Positions 6,758 to 14,020 of a DNA stretch of 22,468 bases are shown piece by piece. The notes beneath the pieces are model-generated. The model had not been told where the DNA came from. It saw only the letters and a program-made list of their open reading frames with translations, and made no database searches. The stretch is from a virus. The stretch spans positions 1 through 22,468 of the IMG/VR virus record IMGVR_UViG_3300042978_000005. One strand, written 5' to 3'. Numbering within the stretch: position 1 is the stretch's first letter; every line of letters starts with the position of its first letter. A program made the position numbers and the translations under genes.

Positions 6758-7056
6758 AAGGCGGACTGTCCGAAGCCGAGTTCTGGAAGCTTACGCCCTA
6801 CCGCCTGGGCATGATCCTGACCGAGCGTGGGCGCGGTGAAGCAGCCTCGGCCCTCTGGACCGGATGGATGGTCGCCCGTCTCGCTGTTGAGCGGGAACCG
6901 ACCCTGTCAGGGCCCCAGCATTATTTCCGCGAGTTCTTCGACCCGAGCGGCAAGGCCTCCGATGCCGAGGCCATGGCCGATGCCGAGTTCAACCGGATCG
7001 CCCGCGTCTATGGCGTCGAGATCGTGGACTTGTCGGATGAGGGCGCGGCGCCCTAG
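6649..7056 (+). CDS. Tail assembly chaperone, second (-1) frame (gpT-like)
   Basis: The coding part is clear from about 6720 onward: ADAVEAALRAALKGGLSEAEFWKLTPYRLGMIL. The FWKLTP motif is typical of the second tail-assembly chaperone of alphaproteobacterial siphophages and GTAs. It then runs through SALWTGWMVARLAVE to a C-terminal NRIARVYGVEIVDLSDEG. No start codon in this frame (GTG 6649, GTG 6730) has a good ribosome-binding site, and the frame is -1 to the first chaperone. It is probably expressed as a frameshift fusion in the manner of lambda gpGT. The coordinates given are the open frame from 6649; the exact junction is not resolved. Confidence 0.7.
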   Translation: MGACPIRPGREVRRSWPRKPSDAPADAVEAALRAALKGGLSEAEFWKLTPYRLGMILTERGRGEAASALWTGWMVARLAVEREPTLSGPQHYFREFFDPSGKASDAEAMADAEFNRIARVYGVEIVDLSDEGAAP

Positions 7057-7081
7057 CCTGTCGTTCTTTCGGGAGTGACGA

Positions 7082-7288
7082 ATGCTGAAGCTGATCGCCG
7101 GTTGGATCCTAGTGCTGCTGGGCCTCGCTCTCGGTGGCTTTGGGCTTCTGGCCCTTGCTGGCCCGCCCCAAACGTTGGGCCTAGGCAGCGCCGCGCAGCT
7201 TCTGGCCTTGCAGACACAGATGCTGGTCCTGGGTTCGACCTCCCTCATCGTCGGCACGATCCTCCTGACGACCAGACGGCGCGACTAG
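7082..7288 (+). CDS. Small membrane protein with two hydrophobic helices (68 aa)
   Basis: Not recognised. The ATG at 7082 has GGGAG six bases upstream. The product has a first hydrophobic helix (about residues 5-27, IAGWILVLLGLALGGFGLLA), a short Gln/Pro/Gly-rich linker and a second one (about 42-63, LALQTQMLVLGSTSLIVGTI), ending in TTRRRD. Both ends are short, so it is mostly membrane-embedded. It lies between the tail chaperones and the tape measure and is followed directly by an intrinsic-terminator-like hairpin. It is not part of the conserved tail-gene order; a moron acting at the host membrane is a reasonable guess. Confidence 0.7.
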   Translation: MLKLIAGWILVLLGLALGGFGLLALAGPPQTLGLGSAAQLLALQTQMLVLGSTSLIVGTILLTTRRRD

Positions 7289-7310
7289 CGCCCACGACAT
7301 TGATCCTACC

Positions 7311-7338
7311 AGGGCTCGCTTCGGTGGGCCTTTTTCTT
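7311..7338 (+). terminator. Intrinsic terminator-like hairpin with UUCG loop, inside the tail operon
   Basis: Bases 7311-7319 pair with 7324-7332 (nine pairs, three or four of them G-U) closing a C(UUCG)G tetraloop, the most stable loop type known. A T-rich run (TTTTTCTTT) follows. It lies between the small membrane protein gene and the Shine-Dalgarno of the tape measure gene. It could end a separate transcript of the upstream small gene, or lower tape measure expression relative to the tube and chaperones. Confidence 0.6.
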
Positions 7339-7348
7339 TGGAGGCGGC

Positions 7349-9667
7349 ATGACCGACAGCCCTGTAGTCGGCAGCGCCTCTTGGGAGCTGCGCGCCACAC
7401 GCGACAAGCTGAAGCAGGATCTGCGCGATTCCGAGACCGACGTGAAACAAGCCGTCGGCGCCATGGAGAGGGACGCCACCGCAGGCGCAGACAAGGTCGG
7501 CGCTTCGTTCGGCAAGATGGGTAAAGCCATTGGTGTCGGGATTGCAGCCGTCGCCGCCGTAGCAGCCGCCGGCCTGGCCATCGCGCTCCAGTTCGGCCAA
7601 GCCAGCCTCAAGATGGCCGATGACCTGGCCAACTCGGCCCAGCGCATCGGCATCGGGACCGCCGCACTACAGGAATGGCAGTACGTCGCGCGCAAGACCG
7701 GCGAGGACGCCTCAGCAGTCAGCGGCTCGCTAGAGACCTTCTCCAACAAGTTCGCCTCTGCGGCTGCCGAATTGTCGAAAGCGGACGTGAAGGCCTTTGC
7801 AGCCCTGCGGCTAAATCCAGAAGACCTTCGCGGCTTCAAGGACGTCGAGGCAGCGCTTGATGAGGTGGTTGACCGGATCGGGTCACTGAAAAGCGAAAGC
7901 GACCGCGCGGCGATTGCTGAGCGACTGGGCCTTGGTCCGCTGGCCTCAGCACTTCGCGACGGTTCGGCGGAAGTCGCTAGGCTGAGGGATGAGGCGCAAG
8001 CCCTCGGCTTCGTGATGGACGAAGACCTGATCCGGAAAGGATCGGAAGCCCAAGGCCAGATGGAAGACCTGGCGCAAGTGATCGGCATCCAGCTCGCCGG
8101 GGCGTTCATCGAACTGTCAGACGAAGTGCTGACCTTCACCAGCTACATCGCTGACGCGCTACGGGGCCTGAACGCCTTTATCGAGCGCGCCCAGACCTGG
8201 AAGACGCGTGTGGACGCCATGTACGGCGACGGCGTCACCACAGGCATTAAAGAAGGCGGCGTCATGGGCCCCCTTCGCGCCATAGGCAGCGCCGTCGGGT
8301 CGGTCGTCTCCGGAAGAACGTTCCGAGCGGCCGCTGACATCCGTGCCGGCAAAAGCCTTCCGGATTACGCCAATCCCATCGATGCCAACGCGGTAGCTGC
8401 CTTCGGCATCTCACCGCCGCCACCCCGCACACCTCGCAATGACTTCGCCGGCACGCTTTCCGTTCCAGCCGGCCGCACCCGCACCGACAATAGCGCCCAA
8501 CGCGCCGCCGAGCGCGAAGCCCGCCGCGCCGAACGCGTCGAGCAGGAAATCTTCCGCGCTCGTCAGCGCCTGCTTCGGGTCGCCGAAGACGACATCTTGA
8601 CCGCCCAGCAGCGCTACGACCTGGCGCGCGAGCAGCTGAAGATGGACCGCGAGGCGCGCGACGCCGAGATCCAGAGCAAAACCGACCGTGGAGAGATCAA
8701 GGCTGCTGAACGCCGCCAGCTGGACGCCGCCAACGCTTCGGCCGACGCCCTGGAAGACCGGCTGCTGACCGACAACGCCTTCCGCGAAATTCAAGACGAG
8801 CGCTTGGCGACCGAGAAGCTGCTCTCTGGCCTGACCGCCGACCTGCTGTCGCTTCAGTCCGGCGCCGCCCGCACCGCCAAGGAGCGCCAGCGGATTGAAC
8901 TGGACCTGCTGGAGATCACCCAGCGCCAGCGTCGCGAAGCACTCCGTCTGGAGCTGGACCGCAACCCATCGCTGACCCAGGCGCAGCGCGACGGCGCTAT
9001 GGCCACCAACGGCCGGATCGAGCGCGGCGAACGCGACGCCGTGATCCGCAACAACCTGTCGCCGCTCCAAGCCTGGCGCGACGAGAGCCTGAAGACTGCC
9101 GACGAAATCCGCGAGGCCTATGAGAACGTCGGCGCACGCGGCCTCGATGCGCTCAACAGCGGCATCGTCGACGCCATCATGAACACCAAGAGCCTGGGCG
9201 AGACCTTCTCGTCTGTGGCCAAGCAAATCCTGGCGGACCTGCTGTCGATCTCGGTGCGGCGCGGGATCACCGAGCCTCTGGCGGATATGCTGTTCGGCGG
9301 CTCAGGTTCTGGATCAGGCGGCGGCATCGGCTCGTCGATCTTCTCGGCCATCAAGTCGGCGCTGAAGATCCCAGGCTTCTCCAGCGGCGTCTCTAACTTC
9401 GGCGGGGGGCTCGCTTATGTCCATGCCGGCGAAATCCTGGCCAACCTGCCGCAGGGCACCGACGTGATCCCCGCTCATGCGGTCCAGGCCATGGGAAGCA
9501 GGGGCAGCGTGTCACGCATTGTGGTGACGACCAATGATGACCGGTTCAACGCCTACGTCGACGACCGGGCCGCCCGGCCGGCCGCTGCTGCCTTCAGCAC
9601 CGCTCGCGAGACTGTTCCGACCGACATGGCCCGAAAGAGCCGTTACACCTTGGGACGTCGTCGCTGA
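7349..9667 (+). CDS. Tail tape measure protein (772 aa)
   Basis: The longest gene of the window. The start ATG follows GGAGG (7340-7344). An N-terminal helical region is followed by a long hydrophobic segment (about residues 50-75, KAIGVGIAAVAAVAAAGLAIAL). Next comes the conserved tape-measure core: SLKMADDLANSAQRIGIG, ALQEWQYVARKTGEDAS, and LGLGPLASALRDGS. The central part (about residues 380-560) is charged coiled coil. The C-terminus has a GETFSSVAKQILADLL motif and a glycine-rich stretch ending YVHAGEILANLPQGTDVIPAHA. Tape measure proteins set tail length and are ejected into the host envelope. Its length implies a moderate tail. The stop overlaps the next start (TGATG). Confidence 0.92.
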   Translation: MTDSPVVGSASWELRATRDKLKQDLRDSETDVKQAVGAMERDATAGADKVGASFGKMGKAIGVGIAAVAAVAAAGLAIALQFGQASLKMADDLANSAQRIGIGTAALQEWQYVARKTGEDASAVSGSLETFSNKFASAAAELSKADVKAFAALRLNPEDLRGFKDVEAALDEVVDRIGSLKSESDRAAIAERLGLGPLASALRDGSAEVARLRDEAQALGFVMDEDLIRKGSEAQGQMEDLAQVIGIQLAGAFIELSDEVLTFTSYIADALRGLNAFIERAQTWKTRVDAMYGDGVTTGIKEGGVMGPLRAIGSAVGSVVSGRTFRAAADIRAGKSLPDYANPIDANAVAAFGISPPPPRTPRNDFAGTLSVPAGRTRTDNSAQRAAEREARRAERVEQEIFRARQRLLRVAEDDILTAQQRYDLAREQLKMDREARDAEIQSKTDRGEIKAAERRQLDAANASADALEDRLLTDNAFREIQDERLATEKLLSGLTADLLSLQSGAARTAKERQRIELDLLEITQRQRREALRLELDRNPSLTQAQRDGAMATNGRIERGERDAVIRNNLSPLQAWRDESLKTADEIREAYENVGARGLDALNSGIVDAIMNTKSLGETFSSVAKQILADLLSISVRRGITEPLADMLFGGSGSGSGGGIGSSIFSAIKSALKIPGFSSGVSNFGGGLAYVHAGEILANLPQGTDVIPAHAVQAMGSRGSVSRIVVTTNDDRFNAYVDDRAARPAAAAFSTARETVPTDMARKSRYTLGRRR

Positions 9668-10251
9668 TGGGCGTGCTGACCCTGCCGACGAGTCCGGCGC
9701 CGTCGAACATGGGCATTGCCCTGATCTCGGCGAAGAACGTCCTGGCCCCGGCCTTTGGTGACGGAGAACAAGAGCTTCTGCGCAAGGGCAGCCGCTACGC
9801 CCTGACCTTCCAGATGCCGCCCATGCGCTACGTCACGTCGATGGACTGGGACGACCTGATGGCCGAGGGCGACACGGTCGTAATGAAGGTTCACCAGCCC
9901 GGCTTCGACACCGGCGCGCCGGGCACACCCCGTGTGAACACGTCGGGCCAATCTGGTCGCATCATCGCCTTGAAGGGTATGACGCCGGGCTATGTGATCC
10001 ACAAAGGCCAGTTCCTGTCGATCGTCACGCAGGGCCGGCGGTTCCTGTATCGCGCAGCGAACGCCGCTCTGGTGCTGGAGAACGGTCGGGCCAACGTCTT
10101 GCTGCGCACCATGCTGCGCTTCCCGCCGGCGGATAACGACGTGGTCGAGATCGCTCAGCCGATGATCGAGGGCTTCGTCCGTGACCTGGGCGAATGGTCG
10201 GTTGGCGTCGATCGTTTGGTCGGGCTGCAGTTCACGGTGAGGGAGCGCTGA
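9667..10251 (+). CDS. Putative distal tail protein (194 aa)
   Basis: The ATG shares one base with the tape measure stop. The protein is strand-rich with motifs LLRKGSRYALTFQMPPM, a helical MDWDDLMAEGDTVVMKV, SGRIIALKGMTPGYVIHKGQFLSIVTQG and a C-terminal FTVRER. The segment around KGQFLSIV...RRFLYRAANA looks like a distal-tail or baseplate beta domain. Position directly after the tape measure and before the hub genes fits the first tail-tip protein (distal tail, or the lambda M/L position). The role is inferred mainly from gene order. Confidence 0.65.
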   Translation: MGVLTLPTSPAPSNMGIALISAKNVLAPAFGDGEQELLRKGSRYALTFQMPPMRYVTSMDWDDLMAEGDTVVMKVHQPGFDTGAPGTPRVNTSGQSGRIIALKGMTPGYVIHKGQFLSIVTQGRRFLYRAANAALVLENGRANVLLRTMLRFPPADNDVVEIAQPMIEGFVRDLGEWSVGVDRLVGLQFTVRER

Positions 10252-10886
10252 TGGACGCGAACCTGATCGCCGCCTATCAGCAGCCCGCCTTTGTCAAAGC
10301 GACCCTGGTGCGGTTCGATATGGCGGGCGGCGCCGTCTGCCTGACGGACGGCGGTTTCGTTGTGTTCGACGCCGGCGAAGGCGATGGGCCGGAGGGGTAT
10401 GTCGCCTACCATCCCGTCTATGGATCGCTGGACACTGTCGGCGGCGTCAAAGACGGCGCCGAGGCCCAGACCACACGCATCGACATCGCTCTTCTGCCCG
10501 CCTCGGACACCGCCGCCGCAGCTCTGGCTTCGCCAACGACTCAAGGCACGCGTATCCAGTGGTGGGAGGGCGCCGTCGATCCTGACAGCGGTCTCCTGAT
10601 CGGCGTCCCCGAACTGAAGTTCGACGGGGAGATCGACAAGGCGCGGTTCCAGGTCAGCGACAGCTGGAGCCTGACGCTGGAATGCGGAACCCAGGCCGAG
10701 CGCCAGCTGGAGCCGAACGCCGACTGGCGGTTGAACAACGCCTTTCATCAACTGATCTGGCCCGGCGAACTGGGCCTGTCCTACGTCGACGGCGTCACCC
10801 GTAAAAAGGAATGGCGCAGCCGACCCGAAAACCCGGGCGTGTTCAAACGTCTGTTGAAGTCGCTGGTCCCGCTGCTGCCCGACTGA
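10251..10886 (+). CDS. Tail-tip protein, possibly DUF2163-like (211 aa)
   Basis: The ATG at 10251 overlaps the preceding stop (TGATG) and has GGGAG upstream. The opening MDANLIAAYQQPAFVKATLVRFDMAGG, followed by VCLTDGGFVVFDAG, resembles the start of DUF2163/GTA tail-tip proteins. A middle part with GVKDGAEAQTTRIDIALLP and TRIQWWEGAVDPDSGLL suggests stacked beta domains. The C-terminal NNAFHQLIWPGELGLSYVDG resembles the family's C-terminal segment, without its usual cysteines. In RcGTA and related tails such a protein sits between the distal tail protein and the NlpC/P60 protein, as here. Family call is tentative. Confidence 0.65.
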   Translation: MDANLIAAYQQPAFVKATLVRFDMAGGAVCLTDGGFVVFDAGEGDGPEGYVAYHPVYGSLDTVGGVKDGAEAQTTRIDIALLPASDTAAAALASPTTQGTRIQWWEGAVDPDSGLLIGVPELKFDGEIDKARFQVSDSWSLTLECGTQAERQLEPNADWRLNNAFHQLIWPGELGLSYVDGVTRKKEWRSRPENPGVFKRLLKSLVPLLPD

Positions 10887-10897
10887 GGGAAACCATC

Positions 10898-11323
10898 ATG
10901 AACACGATGCTCAAGCGGGCTGCGGCGACGCAGGCCTGCATGGACCGTTTCGCCTACAAGCCCGTCGAACCCGGCGTGCGGGATTGCGGCAAGCTGGCGG
11001 CTCACGCCCTGCACAAGCAGGGCCGATCCGCCAAACTGCTGAACGCCTCGAAACACCGTAGCTGGCGCGGGGCCCTGGCCTATCTGAAACGAACCGGGTT
11101 CGCGTCCCTGGTCGAGCTGATCGACGCCATGGAGCTGCAGCGGATTCCGCCGGCCGCGGCCCTGCCGGGCGACATCATCGCCATGCCGACCGATGAGGCG
11201 AACGGCTTCGGCTGTTCACTGGCCGTGGCGCTGGAGAACGGCCGGGTGCTGGGTCTGAACCCGGCGACGAACTTGATCGAGCCGATGATCCCGCACCTGT
11301 TCGTCTGCGCCTGGAGGGTCTGA
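10898..11323 (+). CDS. NlpC/P60-like tail protein, DUF6950-like (141 aa)
   Basis: The ATG at 10898 follows GAGGGA (10885-10890). The protein begins with a helix, then FAYKPVEPGVRDCGKLAAHAL, where the Asp-Cys-Gly is the catalytic-cysteine motif of NlpC/P60-type and DUF6950 proteins. It continues with SWRGALAYLKRTGFASL, AALPGDIIAMPTDEA (the conserved GDI/V segment) and a C-terminal NLIEPMIPHLFVCAWRV, ending in the typical AWRV. It lies just upstream of the J-like gene, where lambda has K and GTAs have a cell-wall peptidase. It probably cuts peptidoglycan locally during entry or helps build the tip. The His partner residue is not obvious. Confidence 0.75.
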   Translation: MNTMLKRAAATQACMDRFAYKPVEPGVRDCGKLAAHALHKQGRSAKLLNASKHRSWRGALAYLKRTGFASLVELIDAMELQRIPPAAALPGDIIAMPTDEANGFGCSLAVALENGRVLGLNPATNLIEPMIPHLFVCAWRV

Positions 11324-13594
11324 GTGCCGCACCTTCTGCCCGCCGCCGCCAGCGCCATCGCCCAGGCCGCGCCGACCGCCGCCGCCACGGCGGCCAAGGC
11401 GACCGTCATGGGGACGCTGAAGTCGGTCGCTTTCAACGCCCTGACCAGCCTGGCGATCAGTTCGGCCTTGTCGGTCTTTTCGCCCGCCGTGGGGGCGTCG
11501 GCGCGGCAGGTCGAGTTCGTTATCGATCCGGACGGACCGATCCCCTTCGCCGCCGGCCGCGTCGGCGTGTCGGGCTCGGTGATCCACCGCGACACCTTCG
11601 GCCCCGACCTGATGTATTACGGCATCCCGTTCGTCCTGTCGGGCGCGGGGCCGATCACCGCCATCGAATCCTTCATGGCGGACGATCATCCGATGGCGTT
11701 CGACGCCAACGGCGGCGCGACGACCGAACCCTATCGCCAGGAACTGTTCTTTCGGTCCGTCCTGGGTTTCCAGCCCGCCCCCGCCGCCCTGACCACGCCC
11801 AGCGGTCTCAAGAAGGGCGCGACGCTGCCGGGCTGGACGTCGGCGCACAAGCTGTCGGGCAAGGCGGCCGGGCTGATCGTCATGGCCGAGAACAGCAAGG
11901 GCTCGGCCTTCCCGACCGGCGAGATCAAGCCGCTGATCCAGCTGCTCGGCCTGAAGGGGTGGGACCCCACGCTGGACAGCACCTATCCCGGCGGCGACGG
12001 CCCGTGCCGGCTTCACGACGCCTCGACCTGGGTGACGTTGACCTGTCCGATCCTGTGGGGGCTGAAGTGGGCGTTGGGGCTGTGGGAAGGCCCGACGTTG
12101 AAAGGCGCGCCCGCGCACGACAGTCTGACCGACCATCAGGTCGGCGGCATCGGCGCCCGGTTGTCGGGCATCGACGTCCCCGCCTTCGTCGCCGCCTCCA
12201 ATATCGCCAAGGCGAACGCCTGGACGGTGTCCGCCTATCCGAACACCGACGACGACAAGCACCAGGTGCTGGAGGCCTTCCTCCAGACCGGCGGCGCCAC
12301 CTATTCCCAGCGCGCGGGCAAGATTAGCTGCATCAGCCGCGCAGCGCCACGCGCCAGCTTGGTCACGATCTCGGCCCGCGACACGGCCGGACCGCTGGAG
12401 ATCGACACGGCCGCCAGCCGTATCGACCGTATCAACACCCTGCGTCCCCGTTTCTGGAGCCCTGCGCACCGTTGGCAGATGACGGCGATGGACGGGGAGG
12501 TCACGGCCCAGTCCTATCGCGACGAGGACGGCGGGCGCACCCGGTCGCGCGGCATCGACTTCCCGTTCGTGTCGGACGCGACCCAGACCGCTCAGCTGAC
12601 CGCGCTGCAGATCGCCAACACGCGCGAGGGCATCGCGGGCGTGATCCCGCTGAAGCCGCATCTGCAGCGCATCCGTCCAGGCGACGCGTTCACCATCACC
12701 GAGGCAGGCTTTGTCCTGAATGGGCTGAAATGCTTGTGCCTGAACACTGACTATGATCCGGCCACGGGGGTGGTGCGGGTGTCGTTCGTCAGCGAGACCG
12801 ACGCCAAATATCCGTTCGCTCTCGGTCAGAATCCCACCCCGCCTGAGCCTCAGGTTCTGACGCCCGTTGATCCGACCTTCGTCTCCGCGCCTGACGAAGG
12901 CGAATGGGCTCTTGCCGCCGAGACGCTCGTAGATAACGGCGTCTCCATTCCAATACTGGCAATCACCGGGTCCTGCGAAAACGCGACTGCAGATCAGGTT
13001 ATCTTCGACTTCCGGCCGGTTGATGATCCAGAGAGAGAATGGGCCGGCGCGGGCGTCGAGGGTCCCACTGTTGTTCGCAAAGAAATCGGCGGACCGATCA
13101 CGCCAGGGACAATCTACGAAGCGTCGGTGAGATATCGACGAGGGAATAACGTCTCGGAACGGCGCTTATTGGCCCCGGGCGTGGCTGGAGCATTGATCGC
13201 AGCGACCCCAACTCAATCCAGGATCACCACATTCTCGGGCTCAATCGGTCGAACGACGCCGCTGAATACGGCGGGCAGCACGTCAGCGATGACCGTACCG
13301 ACATCCGGCCGGTTCATCGTCGAGGTCACCAACGGTTTCACGTCCAGCCCGGGTGAAGCCAGCGGATTGCTGCGGCTTTACATTTCAAAGAATGGTGCGG
13401 AGACACAGGTCGGATCGGTCCCGGTCGTCGCGAGTGACGGGATTCAGCCGTGCGATCTAAGCGGCCTCAATATGGAGGTCGAACATGCCTTTTCAGGTCC
13501 GGTCTCGTTCATTCTTAAGGCGAACGGAAATGGCCCACGCGATGAGGCGATAGGCGCGATCACTGGAACGCTTAAAGCCACATTTTACTCCTGA
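11324..13594 (+). CDS. Host specificity / central tail tip protein, lambda gpJ-like (756 aa)
   Basis: GTG start at 11324 directly after the previous stop, with GGAGGG (11312-11317). The N-terminus is Ala-rich and partly hydrophobic (about residues 1-55). The conserved hub region follows: PIPFAAGRVGVSGSVIHRDTFG, YYGIPFVLSGAGPI, later LEAFLQTGGATYSQRAGKISC and RPRFWSPAHRWQMTAMDGEVTAQSYRDEDGGRTRSRGIDFPFV. These match the central tip proteins of alphaproteobacterial siphophages. After about residue 505 a fibronectin-like, strand-rich C-terminal part begins. From there codon use becomes less GC-biased, with ata, aga and gta codons. The N-terminal hub is virion-conserved; the C-terminal part is likely the receptor-facing, exchanged part. 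Confidence 0.85.
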   Translation: MPHLLPAAASAIAQAAPTAAATAAKATVMGTLKSVAFNALTSLAISSALSVFSPAVGASARQVEFVIDPDGPIPFAAGRVGVSGSVIHRDTFGPDLMYYGIPFVLSGAGPITAIESFMADDHPMAFDANGGATTEPYRQELFFRSVLGFQPAPAALTTPSGLKKGATLPGWTSAHKLSGKAAGLIVMAENSKGSAFPTGEIKPLIQLLGLKGWDPTLDSTYPGGDGPCRLHDASTWVTLTCPILWGLKWALGLWEGPTLKGAPAHDSLTDHQVGGIGARLSGIDVPAFVAASNIAKANAWTVSAYPNTDDDKHQVLEAFLQTGGATYSQRAGKISCISRAAPRASLVTISARDTAGPLEIDTAASRIDRINTLRPRFWSPAHRWQMTAMDGEVTAQSYRDEDGGRTRSRGIDFPFVSDATQTAQLTALQIANTREGIAGVIPLKPHLQRIRPGDAFTITEAGFVLNGLKCLCLNTDYDPATGVVRVSFVSETDAKYPFALGQNPTPPEPQVLTPVDPTFVSAPDEGEWALAAETLVDNGVSIPILAITGSCENATADQVIFDFRPVDDPEREWAGAGVEGPTVVRKEIGGPITPGTIYEASVRYRRGNNVSERRLLAPGVAGALIAATPTQSRITTFSGSIGRTTPLNTAGSTSAMTVPTSGRFIVEVTNGFTSSPGEASGLLRLYISKNGAETQVGSVPVVASDGIQPCDLSGLNMEVEHAFSGPVSFILKANGNGPRDEAIGAITGTLKATFYS

Positions 13595-13627
13595 CCGCCC
13601 TCCCGGTTCGAGCCAAGGATGCCCGCC

Positions 13628-14020
13628 ATGATCACTCCCGGACGTCTGGACCTCACGGTCCAGCGATGGACGCCGTTCGTCTATCAGATCGACTTCGAAG
13701 GGCTGGATTTCACAGGCGCCACGATGGCGATGCAGGTTCGCCTGTATCGTGATGCGCCAAGCGCGGCGCTGGTCTCGCTGGTCAATGCCGCTTCGAACGC
13801 CGAGGGCCTGTCATTGACGGTTGCGACGGTTGATGACGCGCCAGTTTCCACCATTCAGATCCGCATCAACGAGACCACAGCCGAAGCTCTTCTCCTGAAC
13901 GCCGGCAAACCCGGTGACGACATCCGGCTGGTCTACGACCTTCACATCACGGGTGGCGGCTTTCCGAAAACTCGATGGATCGAAGGCGATCTGATCATCC
14001 GTGCTGGAGCGACGCAGTAA
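13628..14020 (+). CDS. Small tail-fibre-associated protein (130 aa)
   Basis: I chose the ATG at 13628, which has AAGGA (13615-13619) at good spacing; an ATG at 13619 would add three residues but has no ribosome-binding site. The protein is strand-rich (LDLTVQRWTPFVYQIDFEGLDFTGATMAMQVRLY, later STIQIRINETTAEALLL and DIRLVYDLHIT), ending GDLIIRAGATQ. This is the pattern of small all-beta proteins found between the J-like gene and the tail fibre in alphaproteobacterial phages. They may link fibre to baseplate. The stop overlaps the tailspike start (TAATG). No enzymatic motif is visible. Confidence 0.7.
   Translation: MITPGRLDLTVQRWTPFVYQIDFEGLDFTGATMAMQVRLYRDAPSAALVSLVNAASNAEGLSLTVATVDDAPVSTIQIRINETTAEALLLNAGKPGDDIRLVYDLHITGGGFPKTRWIEGDLIIRAGATQ

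Noticed and set aside
7306-8139. 277-residue Ser/Ala-rich reverse frame opposite the tape measure gene
   Set aside because: Typical low-complexity shadow with no motif.
11216-12661. 481-residue Arg/Gly-rich reverse frame opposite the J-like gene
   Set aside because: Composition is that of an antisense GC-rich frame; the forward gene is well supported.
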